A stretch of 64,000 bases of DNA from Branchinecta lynchi (GCA_023053575.1 JAKZAP010000007.1:20857464-20921463), one strand, 5' to 3'; shown: positions 53,901 to 57,794, counted from the first letter of the stretch. Notes: generated by a model from the letters alone, not told the origin. Program-made: numbers and translations.

Positions 53901-56900
53901 ACCGGAGGGTGGGTATTATTTTACAGTTTCATTTGCAACTCCGGAAGGCCGTTTTCCAACAAAACAAATTCGTGAAACCGATCCAATGGTCACTTGCGTC
54001 TGGGAACGGAACTTATTCAAGCAAATGTTCTATACTGCGCCTATCGAATTTCACAGTTCACGTTTCACAATATCAAAACTCTGCCGAAGCTCACTTACGC
54101 CAAGCGCAGAGAAGAGGAATGTCCATCATATAACTGCGAAAGTAGGCTAAAAAAGAAATAGAGAAAGAGAAGAAGTTCCCACAAAACAACATCAAAAAAA
54201 GGATTTGAGAATAAACTGAGATAACTTAATAAATGGAGCAAAAAATGATAGGCCAATCAGGCAACATCCAAGACAGTTTGCTTGATTTGTTTTTCGTTTC
54301 TAAATATCTAAGTAAGCAGCGTGTAAATGAACTAATGCTCGCAAAAAGAATAACTATAAAAAAAATTACCACTGCCCTCGATACGGACCAAGTCTGATCT
54401 ATCAGGCTTTCCAAGCACAACCTCTTTTGTCTTACTTCTTTCTCTGCATTTTTATTTAGTGGAAAGTCTTTGCCAATTTTGAGGGCTGCCCCCTAGCAAG
54501 CTCATTGGCTTTCAAGTTATCAATCAATTTTTTTACGGTCATAACTGGAAAAACAAAAAAGACAGAACGATAAAAATATGTCAATCAATCAAATCTTATC
54601 AAAACCTGAGTACTCGGAAATTGGGAGTGATGGTCCAATACTCGGGAAATTGGAGCTCTTGGCGTTGTACTTTACCTTTTGAGTATCTCCCTCCCCCAGC
54701 CCCACTAGTTCCTGGTGCAATATGACTTAATGTACCCGAGAAAAATTAACTAACTAAGGCAGCACTTTTCTGACAGATAACAATTTGCACGTACGTCCCG
54801 CAAGCCCAGATACAGGATAAGGAGCTTATTTACAGGTTCATACAACAAAGTATTGCTGTTCGGGAGTGATGACAAACTCATAAAAGGACAAGAAATTTTC
54901 AGAAAGCTTCTGACTGGTAACAGCTTCTGTTCTACCCCCCCCCCCCCCCCCCGCCCTTTACACACTTCAGTGTGAGCGACTGCGGACTTGCTTTATTTTC
55001 CTAAACGCAAGAGGCACCTATACGACGTCAATCTAGATATCCCTAGCTAGTCTGCCCGAGCCTGGGCTAGAATTAACTGAAAACACTTTCAGACCGTTTC
55101 TTACCGATGGAAGTTTCTGTGCTGAATTTAATAATCCCTTCACCTTGATTTTATTGTATTTTCTATGCAAAAAAAAATTCTATAGAATACGAATAAAAGC
55201 TGACAATTGCCTGTTCCAGAGCTTAATAACACAGGGCAGTGGCGCCAAGACCAATGATTTCCATTCATGGGAAATGGGACTTAGACAGGTCCAAATCCAG
55301 GAGTTATTTCCGGGGGGTTTTGCCCGCGGGTTGGATCAAAAAGTACAAAAAAGACACGGATCAGAGGTTAAAGCCTAGCCAAAAGATCATTTTTGTACGT
55401 TGCGGGAGAGAGGTTGAATCCCCCCCCCCCCCCCGGATACGGCCCTGGCCTTTGGCTACTAGTACCGTCGCCTACTACGCTCGCAACATTCAAAGTGAGA
55501 CAAACTTGCGGGTTTGGAAAGTTTCTAGTACAGTCAAGATGCAGTCTGCACACATCGAGGAAACAGGGAGGGTTGTATCTTCTTTTCTTTTGCTGTGTTA
55601 AGAATCTAGAAATACCGTACTAGGGCTACTGCTGGTGCATAACTGATTGGTTTTAGTTAGGGACGTTCTCTATAGCTAGTGGTGCTAGTGTCGCTACTAT
55701 TCAAGTGTTAGTTACTTATTCAAAGTCTTGGCGCTACTACCTAGTGTTATTTTGCTCTGGCCTGTTCAGTACCCAGAATAGAATGATGCTCCGAATTGAC
55801 GATCAGGTTTTTCCGATTAGATTTTCTTCACTTTCATTATGAAGCGGAAAAAAAAACTTGTCCATAGAGAACTGACGATGACGATGGGTGCCAAAAATCC
55901 TGGCAGGAATTCCAGTTCTCGTCCCAGTCCACGAGTGCACGATCCTGAGCGTCTGTCAGCAGAATTAACCAAACAACATTTATTAGACATGACAGACACG
56001 GGTCAAACATTGCCTTATCATAAATCAAGGGGTATAATAGTCCTACGGTACAGCAGCTGACACGCGTCCACTACCACAAGGTACTGAATACAAAAGTTGA
56101 AGTAGGGAGAGTCCCCTTTCATAGAGTGACCTGTAGGCCACATACAGGAGGGTAGACAACCCAGCAGGCGGGTTGTCATTACTTGGGTGATTACAGGGTT
56201 TGAAGTGAAGGGCAGCGTAAGTAAGTAGGATTTAAGTAAACAGAATGAAGTCCTAACAGGATCTTGCTCGGACACGTGCGGATAGTGCGGGGATTTGTAT
56301 ACCTATCCTGCCTACCGTGAAATATAGCCTAAACAGGCAGATGTATGAAGGGGGAGGCACCATGCATCTCGTTAACGCACAAGTCTTACTAGAAATGATT
56401 TTTTCACGATATAATGTTTAGGAAATATCGTTTGTCTAAAATATCCATACTTGTCCCGTGAAAGTTGGGTGAAAGTATTTGAAAACTGTACACGCCGTGG
56501 TTTGAAAGTGGAACAAGCCAAGCAAAAGAAAAGCATCCGAGACACGAGATAGGCCATTTGGCCAACCAAGCCTTTCTACATGAAACACAAGACGTTGAAG
56601 CTTCTCGTGCCCTTGTTTTCGAGGGAGTTATCGGCGGGCCATGAAGCTATCGGCGAAGTTAGCGCTGATTGACTTGCAAACTCGACTCGGGCGAAAAAGC
56701 GCTAACAAATAAAAAAAAATGGCTAAGGGCGGTTTTTTTCGAAGTTTGTAATTCCATAGCTAAAGAGAATGTAAACGGCAAAATCTTTGAAGGATGTCAG
56801 CTGAGATTTTACTCCAGCGACATTTAGATCCTACTTAGCAGAAAAATTCAAAAAGAAATTTACCTGGTTCCGTCTACTCCAGGCAGGGGAGTTCCCCTCT

Positions 56901-57794
56901 TCATTCCCAGCTGTCACCGACGTCCCACTATCACTACCCGACGACTGCACACTCGTCTGACTACCATGCTCACTTAACCTCTTGGGGCTTAGGGTACACT
57001 CCACAGACCTCTGCTTCTGCACAGGGGTATTCTCATTACTAATGGAGGTGGTCCTTCGCGGGACCTCAGGCGGGGGCTTCTTCCCCCCACTATGCTGGTG
57101 AGGGGGCATTACCCTCGCTCCACTCATATTCCGGGTATAGTTTCTTACTACCCCACTATCATCAACATAGACGTGGTTCGATGGGCTGAAAAAACGGGTT
57201 TCCTCTATACTTCGGTTGGCGGGGGATGAATTGGGGGTAATATAGTTAGACTCGTCCGCCAGTCCGTTCTGGTACGTCCGGGAGTAACTATACTGATGGT
57301 AGTATACCCTCGACCCGTTCACCGTTTCAGTCATTGTCTCAGTACGATGATGGCTGCTCTGAGCATTTACTCTCGGGATCATATTTTCCATGCCCGTACC
57401 CGGCCCAAGACCCGCTGGGGCCATAACCACTACACCACACTGCCTCCGGTCTCGGAGGGACACAACCCGGTTCGGCCTCGGAGGCCGGGCCGCATTTGGT
57501 GTTTCACTAATCTCACGATAAAGGGCTTGGAAATTATCACGTAACGATGGCTCAGCTGTGTCTGGGTATCGGGTGCGATCGGGGCTTAATTGATCCCAGG
57601 GCTCGACCTGGAACCGGCGGCTTAGGCGGCGCTCGGCTTTCGCCATGGCTGTGATGGAGGCGAATTTGCGCCGTAGCATGTACTGCCGATAGGCTCGCTG
57701 GATTCTGATGGCGGCTTTTCTGGCGACTGGACCGCCGTATTTGCGCTCGAGTATCTCAGTCTGCTTGTCCATGAGGTCTTGTGACAGCTCATAC
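8772..57794 (-). CDS. siz: IQSEC/BRAG-type Arf-GEF (schizo/loner ortholog), 9 exons, 5' end outside window
   Basis: Spliced span of the only host gene recognised. Exons, in transcript order: 57794-56864, 46947-46777, 40553-40336, 32351-32062, 23753-23614, 19428-19203, 13830-13615, 9952-9788, 8989-8772. All junctions use GT donors and AG acceptors, and every phase matches, giving 857 residues plus stop from the first complete codon. Domains: IQ motif near residues 28-47, Sec7 about 370-560, PH about 590-715, then an acidic helical stretch and arthropod-type tail blocks ([32 protein letters not shown]). Known of the family: IQSEC proteins catalyse GDP/GTP exchange on Arf GTPases (mostly Arf6) at the plasma membrane, bind calmodulin through the IQ motif, and in flies act in myoblast fusion and axon guidance. 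The tail blocks fit insect/crustacean proteins rather than vertebrate IQSEC1-3 (from memory, not searched). Introns are 3.5-10 kb and full of mobile elements. The first exon opens in mid-codon, so the N-terminus is missing. Confidence 0.93.
9788..9952 (-). CDS. siz: IQSEC exon, conserved arthropod tail block
   Basis: 165 bp with split codons at both ends (GT in, A out). It encodes [20 protein letters not shown], a variable stretch, then [17 protein letters not shown]. The [11 protein letters not shown] and [11 protein letters not shown] blocks are, from memory, characteristic of insect and crustacean IQSEC tails, and they are the main basis for calling the organism an arthropod. No catalytic domain is here; the segment is Ser/Thr- and charge-rich and probably disordered. 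Donor GTGAGT, acceptor TTCCAG. Confidence 0.9.
10308..10750. mobile_element. TTAA-type inverted-repeat element (family F), copy 1
   Basis: Ends TTTAACTGAAAAG and CTTTTCAGTTAAGC form an inverted repeat. The whole sequence aligns with 26181-26547: shared blocks include ACTGAAAAG.CAACTTATTT, CA.GGGAAATTCCACT and GGGTAACTAGATTGTCC. A possible LINE tail (AATAAAGATACCCTTGAACC) follows at 10770-10800. Confidence 0.55.
11755..11935. repeat. hairpin-rich repeat of CGACCTCGCCTTCGGCTCG words
   Basis: ATCGACCTCGCCTTCGGCTC and CTCGCCTTTGTCTCGGATAG, with AGCCTCGATCTCGG, are irregular repeats that can form short stems. No frame; only copy in the window. Confidence 0.35.
12357..12984. mobile_element. 628-bp element with perfect 26-bp inverted termini
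   Basis: The left end starts TTGCGTTTTATTTGAAG (26 bp to 12382) and the right end is its exact reverse complement (12959-12984). Inside, GC-rich blocks with repeated words such as ATTCTCGCCGTT, GGAGTCACC/GGTGACTCC-like and CCCCGAGGAGTCC pair with one another, so most of the element can fold back. No transposase frame and no clear target duplication. Confidence 0.65.
13011..13365 (-). mobile_element. TTAA-flanked element (family D), copy 1
   Basis: Reverse-complement copy of the family seen at 17879, 41507 and 51107. It starts at TTAAAGCACACCTCGCAC and shares AAACTCG.CAGA.TTCAGATAAC, CTCGTC.GGAGCAT and ATTTGGGTCT with the others. The right end is decayed, so its limit is approximate. Any frame inside is accidental. 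Confidence 0.55.
13615..13830 (-). CDS. siz: IQSEC exon, end of PH domain and acidic helix
   Basis: 216 bp. Two bases complete the split His codon, then [20 protein letters not shown] and [21 protein letters not shown] charged helical stretch follows ([19 protein letters not shown]) and the exon ends VPADLSQ plus one base before GTAATT. The [15 protein letters not shown] block is the C-terminal PH helix; the Glu-rich stretch is a likely coiled coil (inference). The acceptor is a typical polypyrimidine tract plus CAG. Confidence 0.95.
14030..14112. repeat. minisatellite of GGCATA / TTTGGCAT words
   Basis: Contains GCATAGCATTAGGC, GGCATTTGGCATGG and CCAACGTTTGGCATAT, the same words as the inverted-repeat element at 40644-41016, so probably a remnant of that family. 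Confidence 0.4.
14195..14330. repeat. short dispersed repeat ('ACACCAAAATCGAGAGTG' family), copy 2
   Basis: GTCAGCCGGTGCCGACACC..GCTGTACACCAAAATCGAGAGT.TGCAACCCC matches 48465-48525 and, reversed, 2190-2240. Confidence 0.4.
15265..15547. mobile_element. inverted-repeat element with CCTGATGAAAAAT ends, TACTA-rich
   Basis: The left end CCTGATGAAAAATTAT and right end ACATTTTTCATCGGG are an imperfect inverted repeat. The interior is rich in TAGTACT/TACTACT words on both strands. About 280 bp, non-coding, superfamily unknown. Confidence 0.55.
15588..15880. repeat. foldback element, copy 2, arms of about 110 bp
   Basis: The left arm runs from GGATGTTCAGTTTCAACAG through TGTGATTTTGAAAACGTTAC to GAAGAGCCGAAAAA. 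The right arm is its reverse complement with scattered differences (TTTTTTTCGGCTCTTC ... AACGTTTTCAAAATCAC ... TTGAAACCGCGCATCC). The central about 60 bases also pair weakly (GCTGAC/GTCAGC). Non-autonomous inverted-repeat element; superfamily unknown. Confidence 0.6.
15889..15975 (-). ncRNA. hammerhead-ribozyme-like motif, downstream copy of the tandem unit
   Basis: On the minus strand: stem I strand GAGC, core CTGAAGA (15958-15952), a shortened stem II region ending GGGCC, then GAAA (15941-15938), TATA and GCTC. GAGC/GCTC gives a 4-bp stem I. The left half of stem II found in sister copies is deleted, so it is unlikely to cleave. The edge TATTTGACGGTGCAAAAC recurs at 16.29 and 28.51 kb. Confidence 0.45.
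16016..16285 (-). CDS. 89-codon frame between two ribozyme-like repeats; product unknown
   Basis: Starts [20 protein letters not shown] and ends ...[10 protein letters not shown]. The first 12 residues match frames that follow the same repeat elsewhere: [12 protein letters not shown] at about 30.2 kb and M-F-Q-SQ(L/I)GLKEYL at 31.6 and 62.6 kb. Against those, third-position changes in Leu codons are silent and E to D is conservative, which hints at past coding constraint. The rest is Gln/Ser/Asn-rich with no domain I know. It begins right after one hammerhead-like repeat and stops 41 bp before the next. It could be the N-terminus of a Penelope-like element ORF or a short frame of a non-autonomous unit. 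Confidence 0.4.
   Translation of the reverse strand: MIHSQLRLKDYLSPQYETSNRPYMPPTSIHLSWKEEEETGDSKTKMHKNIYPFDNTIEQQKQQPCPEWNHITSFNSNQFSEQKLIKSDI
16286..16375 (-). ncRNA. hammerhead-ribozyme-like motif, upstream copy of the tandem unit
   Basis: The minus strand keeps stem II (GGACCCTTGCCAAGAAGGGCC), GAAA, TATA and GCTCC, but the CTGANGA core has decayed to ACAAGA. It is followed by AGCTGACTTATCCG and then, directly, the start codon of the 89-codon frame. Same orientation as the copy at 15.9 kb. Confidence 0.4.
16498..16660. mobile_element. hAT-type G/C-run element (family A), copy 1
   Basis: GGGCCGTATCCGGG at the left and TCCTGGATTCGGACCTG at the right are imperfect inverted ends, flanked by ATCAAAGA/ATCAAACA (8 bp, one difference). 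The interior has C runs on both sides of GAAATATACAAAAATAATCA and ACCTCTGATCCATGTC, shared by all copies. No coding capacity; the apparent frames across it are shadows. Confidence 0.7.
17619..17797. mobile_element. hAT-type G/C-run element (family A), copy 2, perfect 8-bp duplication
   Basis: Bounded by CCCAGAGA on both sides (17611-17618, 17798-17805). Ends GAAGGCCGTATCCAGG and CCTGGTTACGGGCCTG. C runs of 10 and 20 bases; middle GAACATACAAAAATAACGAT, CCCTCTGATCTATGTG. Confidence 0.78.
17879..18249 (+). mobile_element. TTAA-flanked element (family D), copy 2
   Basis: Bounded by TTAAGGGACC and GTGTGCTTTAA, so with TTAA at each end as in piggyBac-type insertions. 371 bp, aligning with three other copies. 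Shared blocks: ATGCTCCCGA.GTG.GC, GCGTAAAACC, GAGTTTTTGC, AAGCAGAGCCTA and TTTGAATATTGGAACA. Non-coding. Confidence 0.6.
18290..18440 (-). repeat. SINE fragment with poly(A)/T run
   Basis: The plus strand reads GGGACTGAAAGACAAAAGTGC followed by a run of 13 A, the same tail block as at 6.05 kb and 0.54 kb. The following GGTCCTGG..GAGGCTCC.AAACT stretch weakly resembles 645-700. Truncated; orientation inferred from the 6.07-kb copy. Confidence 0.35.
18553..19050 (+). repeat. family E element, decayed copy
   Basis: Aligns with 25690-26178 along its length but has lost the TTAA ends. The 143-codon minus frame at 18745-19176 lies mostly within it and is not treated as a gene, because the aligned copy at 25.8 kb does not keep that frame. 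Confidence 0.55.
19203..19428 (-). CDS. siz: IQSEC exon, N-terminal part of PH domain
   Basis: 226 bp, phase 0 start ([20 protein letters not shown]) and one base of a split His codon at the end before GTAAGT. A second AG seven bases further in would break the phase, so the outer acceptor is chosen. It encodes [20 protein letters not shown] and [19 protein letters not shown], the hallmark IQSEC PH strands. The direct join [12 protein letters not shown] lacks the GSLHPGLG insert of vertebrate proteins, as in insect orthologs (recalled, not searched). Confidence 0.95.
20850..20905. repeat. family A element, truncated
   Basis: Only the C-run and the terminal AAATTCCTGGATACGGCCTTG remain. Confidence 0.55.
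21086..22045. mobile_element. element C, copy 1: about 135-bp tandem repeats between GGGATCCC ends
   Basis: Begins GGTTTCGATGGGATCCCA and ends CGTTTTGGGATCCCAAAA. Inside are four units of about 135 bp (TTTTCCGG at about 21309, 21443, 21580, 21714) with words CCGGATTCCGGGCGAACTAC, TTGTCCGG and TTCAGCATGTCTTCTTA. A tail module follows: ACCAAGTTTCATCAAAATATC, then ACAGACTGACGGACAACTTT. No protein frame. Confidence 0.6.
22214..22497. mobile_element. 284-bp element with AGAGCTTGGTCACACT termini
   Basis: The left AGAGCTTGGTCACACTTGGC is the reverse complement of the right GCCCAGTGTGACCAAGCTCT with one difference. No coding frame; target duplication not clear. Confidence 0.6.
23008..23130. repeat. 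element C, head fragment
   Basis: AAAGGTTTCGATGGGATCCC to TAAAATTTAGACAACGG matches the first 120 bp of element C and then stops. Confidence 0.5.
23614..23753 (-). CDS. siz: IQSEC exon, end of Sec7 and linker to PH
   Basis: 140 bp. GT completes a Gly codon, then it reads [20 protein letters not shown] and ...[23 protein letters not shown], ending in phase 0 before GTAAGT. The sequence matches the family segment after FIKNLRG (DDG.D....L.GIYER) and the HV.QV.KV...IVGKK helix that leads into the PH domain. In BRAG proteins this linker and the PH domain together bind phosphoinositide membranes and help activate Arf (family knowledge). The acceptor follows an AT-rich tract (TTATTTCAAG). Confidence 0.94.
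24012..24160. repeat. dispersed repeat M, copy 1
   Basis: AACCCGCTGAAAGGACAGAA, GAAGAAGGGACAGGCCGTGA and TGCGGGGAAGC recur in the same order at 61186-61335. No termini or frame. Confidence 0.5.
25102..25548. mobile_element. TTAA-flanked element with GGACA(C/T)CTGAA termini
   Basis: TTAAAGGACACCTGAACAATG at the left is the reverse complement of CATTCAGATGTCCTTTAA at the right with few changes. TTAA at each end again suggests a piggyBac-type target. 447 bp, no coding frame. Confidence 0.55.
25690..26178 (+). mobile_element. TTAA-flanked element (family E), best copy
   Basis: Ends TTAAAGGACCCCTC and GAGGTGTGCTTTAA, almost the same termini as family D but with a different interior, as expected if one transposase moved both. 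The interior aligns with 18553-19050 (CCAAGCTCCCTT, CATTGTTTCGTTTTG, GGACATGAGAAGC, GGAAGACATGGTAGACCA, AAAAGATCATTTCTAGT) and with 56376-56650 reversed. Confidence 0.6.
26181..26547. mobile_element. TTAA-type element (family F), copy 2
   Basis: Aligns over its length with 10308-10750, with internal deletions. It starts TAACTGAAAAGTCAACTT right next to the TTAA end of a family E element (25690-26178), so two elements share or nearly share one TTAA target. The right end is near CCTTTTCGGTTAA. Confidence 0.5.
27020..27185 (+). repeat. probable retroelement 3' tail with (ATC)n
   Basis: T-rich sequence ending GCGTCAATAAAATCATCATC and more ATC units, as at the 3' end of some LINEs. No frame upstream recognised. 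Confidence 0.3.
28352..29378. mobile_element. element C, copy 2, with nested insertion
   Basis: Same head (GTTTCGATGGGATCCCAAA), about five TTTTCCGG units, the same ACCAAGTTTCATCAAAATATC tail and end (CGTTTTGGGATTCCAAAA) as 21086-22045. A palindromic fragment is inserted at 28513-28600. About 1 kb, non-coding. Confidence 0.6.
28513..28600. repeat. solo palindromic termini of the ribozyme-like family, nested in element C
   Basis: TATTTGACAGTGCAAACCGG at the left and its reverse complement near 28577-28600 (GATATCCGTTCTGCACTGTC) enclose AGCTGAATTT. The same edge sequence bounds both motifs at 15.9-16.4 kb. It interrupts element C: the sequence continuous at 21.2 kb is split here. Confidence 0.45.
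29890..30245. mobile_element. palindromic ribozyme-like element, head-to-head arms
   Basis: The right arm (+) reads CAGC, core CTGACGA (30114-30120), stem II GGACCCTTGCCAAGAAGGGCC, then GAAT in place of GAAA, TATC, GCTG. Next come AGCATCGTACCTGACTTATC and a frame with [15 protein letters not shown]. The left arm is a decayed inverted copy (core CTGATGG). A TAATAATTT-rich centre joins them. One key base (A15.1) is changed in the better arm. Confidence 0.55.
30667..30850. mobile_element. hAT-type G/C-run element (family A), copy 4
   Basis: Ends CAAGGCCGTATCCAGG and TCCTGGATAAAGGCCTG; flanks GCTGTAAG/GCCGTAAG (one difference). C runs of 17 and 18 bases and the shared middle (AAACACACAAAAATAG, GTCTGATCTATTAATT). 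Confidence 0.72.
30900..31000 (+). repeat. probable retroelement 3' tail with (ATT)n
   Basis: CTTTTAAAACAATAAAGTTATTATTATT after a non-coding stretch, typical of LINE/SINE ends. Weak. Confidence 0.3.
31558..32022. mobile_element. long palindromic ribozyme-like element next to an IQSEC splice donor
   Basis: The arms pair from about CTTTACTACATGCTC at the left to GAGCATGTGGTAAAC at the right with few mismatches. Each arm carries the hammerhead-like block; the left core reads CCGACGA and the right CTGACAA, so both are damaged, but stem II, GAAA and TATC are kept. Beyond each lies [18 protein letters not shown] (left, reversed) or [17 protein letters not shown] (right). The right edge is about 40 bp from the donor of the catalytic Sec7 exon. 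Confidence 0.6.
32062..32351 (-). CDS. siz: IQSEC exon, catalytic half of Sec7 domain
   Basis: 290 bp. Its first base completes the Glu codon of the previous exon. It then reads [30 protein letters not shown] and [15 protein letters not shown], through the [20 protein letters not shown] block and ends at FIKNLR plus one base. The Glu of ARELDL (residue 445 of the part seen) aligns with the Sec7 glutamic finger (the DLHEF position of ARNO), and [15 protein letters not shown] is the second Sec7 signature, so the exchange activity looks intact. The donor (AGAG|GTAAGG) lies only about 40 bp from a palindromic repeat at 31558-32022. Confidence 0.96.
32360..33050. other. intron stretch without recognised feature
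   Basis: Directly upstream of the catalytic Sec7 exon. T-rich, with no frame or terminal repeat noticed before the short family A derivative at 33052. Confidence 0.4.
33052..33118. mobile_element. family A element, 67-bp deletion derivative
   Basis: CAAGCCCGTATCC at the left and GGATACGACCTTA at the right with only the G and C runs between. Flanks CTCGTACT/CTCGCACT (one difference). The middle is lost, so the two homopolymer runs are directly joined. Confidence 0.65.
34601..34977. mobile_element. inverted-repeat element rich in GGATTCGAATCC words
   Basis: The left AGATGGGCGAATC and right GATTCGCCCATCT are perfect 13-bp inverted ends. The subterminal 100 bp on each side repeats CGGATTCG/CGAATCC. 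The middle is AT-rich. The GGGCGAA-type ends suggest hAT, but no target duplication is visible. Confidence 0.6.
35798..35950. mobile_element. ACACTGTA-ended element (family H), copy 1
   Basis: Ends ACACTGTAAAAAG and TCTGTACAGTGT; inside GATAAGATTAATCC words on both strands. Aligns in reverse with 59332-59493. 153 bp, non-coding; the CACTGTA termini recall Tc1/mariner-type short elements. Confidence 0.6.
36045..36180. mobile_element. short palindromic ribozyme-like element, second subfamily
   Basis: The minus arm has GAGC, core CTGAAGA (36093-36087), GAAA, TATC, GCTA. The plus arm has GAGC, CTGAAGA (36138-36144), stem II with CCCTT/AAGGG, then GAAG, TATC. The arms are separated by about 40 bases. 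This subfamily has GAGC where others have CAGC. Confidence 0.5.
37141..37160 (+). repeat. poly(G) run of about 19
   Basis: Uninterrupted G run after CAAAAAC, without the family A termini. Similar bare C runs lie at 39585-39600 and 54937-54955. Confidence 0.6.
37600..38860 (+). pseudogene. decayed non-LTR retrotransposon reverse transcriptase (R1/Jockey-like)
   Basis: The first frame (to 38175) reads [30 protein letters not shown], then the catalytic YADD ([12 protein letters not shown]), and [17 protein letters not shown] with [20 protein letters not shown] frameshift near 38160 moves to the next frame ([36 protein letters not shown]), a TGA at 38396 interrupts it, and the end carries [20 protein letters not shown], the usual C-terminal zinc cluster. 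The order RT thumb, LKSAQR..., zinc cluster fits R1/Jockey-like LINEs. It has no endonuclease, at least two disabling changes and cannot be active. Confidence 0.85.
39815..40330. repeat. degenerate tandem repeat of about 155 bp beside the Sec7 exon
   Basis: AAGTCTGGCTCTAAGCTCC and variants begin near 39815, 39971, 40125 and 40251. Each unit also has CTATTTTAAGTC.ATCC, AAATAAACC.GATTAG and GCATTTTGGTCAGGGG.TA. The last unit is cut and ends about 10 bp from the exon donor at 40336. Not coding. Confidence 0.6.
40336..40553 (-). CDS. siz: IQSEC exon, N-terminal half of Sec7 domain
   Basis: 218 bp, phase 0 start, ending with GA of a split Glu codon before GTAAGT. It translates to [20 protein letters not shown], then [42 protein letters not shown] and ends SSFNMAALE. 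This matches the opening helices of Sec7, including the F-N-x-K-P-x-x-G-I-x-Y-L-I signature and the conserved I-G-E-Y-L-G-N turn. The donor lies about 10 bp from the end of a degenerate tandem repeat (39815-40330). Family knowledge: this half forms part of the Arf-binding groove, but the catalytic glutamate comes from the next exon. Confidence 0.95.
40644..41016. mobile_element. 373-bp inverted-repeat element with 10-bp target duplication (Mutator-like)
   Basis: Termini AGTCTACCACAAACCC and GGGTTTGTGATTGACT are inverted repeats with two mismatches. They are flanked by the exact 10-bp direct repeat GGTCCATGAC (40634-40643 and 41017-41026). Target duplications of 9-11 bp are typical of Mutator-like elements. 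Inside are repeated words (CTATGCCAAACGCTGGATA and variants, inverted on the right) and a direct duplication of about 53 bp around 40740-40846. No transposase frame. Confidence 0.7.
41507..41851 (+). mobile_element. TTAA-flanked element (family D), copy 3
   Basis: Ends TTAAAGGACCCGTC and GAGGTGTCCTTTAA give an inverted repeat around the TTAA target. The interior aligns with copies at 13.0, 17.9 and 51.1 kb (GCACTTGCCACGATTCA, TGCTCCCGAT, AGAGCCTAG, TTTGAATATTGGAACA). Confidence 0.6.
41870..42185 (+). repeat. probable LINE 3' end with TTGATTGATTG tail
   Basis: A short frame [15 protein letters not shown] followed by stop, a 250-bp T-rich stretch and the tail AACTTGATTGATTGATT look like the 3' end of a LINE with a tetranucleotide tail. 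The peptide alone is too short to be sure. Confidence 0.35.
42190..44240. other. intron stretch without recognised feature
   Basis: Two kilobases inside the intron between the 46.8- and 40.4-kb exons. Moderate GC, short frames only, no inverted termini noticed. Confidence 0.4.
44252..44415. mobile_element. hAT-type G/C-run element (family A), copy 6, perfect 8-bp duplication
   Basis: Flanked exactly by TGCAGGAT (44244-44251, 44416-44423). Ends CAGGCCCGTATCC and AATACGGGCTTG. Opposite orientation to 16.5, 17.6 and 30.7 kb: G runs first, middle GTACAAAACACATAGATCAG, then C run. Confidence 0.78.
44668..44775. repeat. CCCACGA minisatellite, left member of inverted pair
   Basis: Six or more irregular units of about 16 bp built on AATGCCCACGATTCAA. 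It is the reverse complement of the array at 46099-46255. Confidence 0.65.
44982..45520 (+). pseudogene. possible PIF/Harbinger-like protein remnant
   Basis: One frame ends ...[29 protein letters not shown] and NISDFL-stop. After a short gap another frame gives [15 protein letters not shown] and [18 protein letters not shown]. The Arg-rich N-terminal block and the W..I...L...L.I....A.DA.CL.....F pattern resemble the start of PIF/Harbinger nuclease proteins, but no DDE residues are seen. The bracketing inverted minisatellites could be its terminal regions. Weak; a database search would settle it. Confidence 0.3.
46099..46255. repeat. GTGGGCATTTTGAGTC minisatellite, right member of inverted pair
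   Basis: About nine tandem units of 16 bp (GTGGGCATTTTGAGTC) with few changes. Lies 1.3 kb from its inverted partner at 44668-44775, the two bracketing a possible transposase remnant. Confidence 0.75.
46545..46691. repeat. CGATA-rich hAT-like element, short copy
   Basis: GTGCTAGGCGATATTTGGAT at the left and CGAATATCGCCCAAGACTA at the right are decayed inverted ends of the family intact at 61426-61787. ATATCGATA words fill the middle. Confidence 0.55.
46777..46947 (-). CDS. siz: IQSEC exon, linker between IQ and Sec7
   Basis: 171 bp, 57 codons, phase 0 at both ends, so it could be skipped without breaking frame. AG acceptor after a TTTC tract, donor GTAAGA. It encodes [20 protein letters not shown] and continues to ...[14 protein letters not shown], a Ser/His/Tyr-rich segment with no domain. 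It has no methionine, so a search for start-to-stop frames misses it; the support is the open frame, the clean splice sites and phase continuity with both neighbours. An alternative role as a cassette exon is possible but unproven. Confidence 0.78.
46980..48460. other. intron stretch without recognised feature
   Basis: Lies upstream of the exon at 46777-46947. Contains short AT microsatellite-like words (ATATATATAT near 47420) and ordinary short frames. Nothing else seen. Confidence 0.4.
48465..48535. repeat. short dispersed repeat ('ACACCAAAATCGAGAGTG' family), copy 3
   Basis: GGCACCGGGCAATTGCTGTG, CACCAAAATCGAGAGTGGAC and AACCCCCCGG, as in the other copies. Confidence 0.4.
48990..50800 (+). 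repeat. 281-bp tandem repeats, left arm
   Basis: CGGGTGATCGGATCTCGATG or close variants start at 49001, 49158, 49442, 49723, 50004, 50285 and 50566. Spacings are 157 (short unit), 284, then 281 four times. Each unit holds GATGAAACTTGATATTTGG, GGACCGGATCCGGTGACTTT, GAAACGCTATGAGTGGAGG and GTGGGGGGAGT..AGGGAGGGGG. No open frame is shared between units. Confidence 0.85.
51107..51494 (-). mobile_element. TTAA-flanked element (family D), copy 4, inside the foldback spacer
   Basis: Starts TTAAAGCACATCTCGCACTG and ends near GACGGGTCCTTTA. It aligns in reverse with 17879-18249 and 41507-41851. It lies in the 743-bp spacer between the two 2-kb inverted arms of the foldback structure at 48759-53490, so it is either a later insertion or part of that element's core. 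Confidence 0.6.
51640..53280 (-). repeat. 281-bp tandem repeats, right arm (inverted)
   Basis: The reverse-complement units recur with the CACCCGTTC word near 51815, 52094, 52375, 52656, 52937 and 53218: spacing 281 bp with one 279. The rigid period contrasts with the point differences between units. The outer part carries ACCGACAGACCGACAGACCG, a short tandem stretch at 53398-53440 longer than its counterpart in the left arm. Confidence 0.85.
53500..55280. other. intron stretch, one long C run
   Basis: Between the foldback structure and the family A copy at 55286. A C run of about 18 lies at 54937-54955. No frame with recognisable similarity. Confidence 0.4.
55286..55447. mobile_element. hAT-type G/C-run element (family A), copy 7
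   Basis: Ends CAGGTCCAAATCCAGG and GGATACGGCCCTG; middle AAAAAGTACAAAAAAGACAC, GGATCAGAGGTTAAAGCC. C run of 16 bases. Target duplication too decayed to call. Confidence 0.6.
56376..56650 (-). repeat. family E element, partial reversed copy
   Basis: ACTAGAAATGATTTTTTCACG and TTGAAAACTGTAC..CCGTGGT are the reverse complement of the right half of family E (25960-26165). The left part is missing. Confidence 0.45.
56864..57794 (-). CDS. siz: IQSEC exon with IQ motif and disordered linker (first exon seen)
   Basis: 931 bp. It opens with one base completing a split codon after an AG acceptor, then reads [11 protein letters not shown], and ends in phase 0 at ...RRNQ before GTAAAT. Residues 28-47 hold the IQ motif ([14 protein letters not shown]), the calmodulin-binding helix of the family; the preceding [18 protein letters not shown] block is the usual family lead-in. 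The rest is a Ser/Pro/Arg-rich linker with a PPPEVPRR patch, a plausible SH3 ligand (inference). The internal methionine at 57772-57770 is not taken as the start, because the reading frame and conserved residues continue upstream to a splice acceptor. Opposite-strand frames here are shadows. Confidence 0.93.

Noticed and set aside
57770..57772. ATG taken as the IQSEC start codon
   Set aside because: Conserved residues YELSQDL and an AG acceptor lie just upstream in frame, so this Met is internal.
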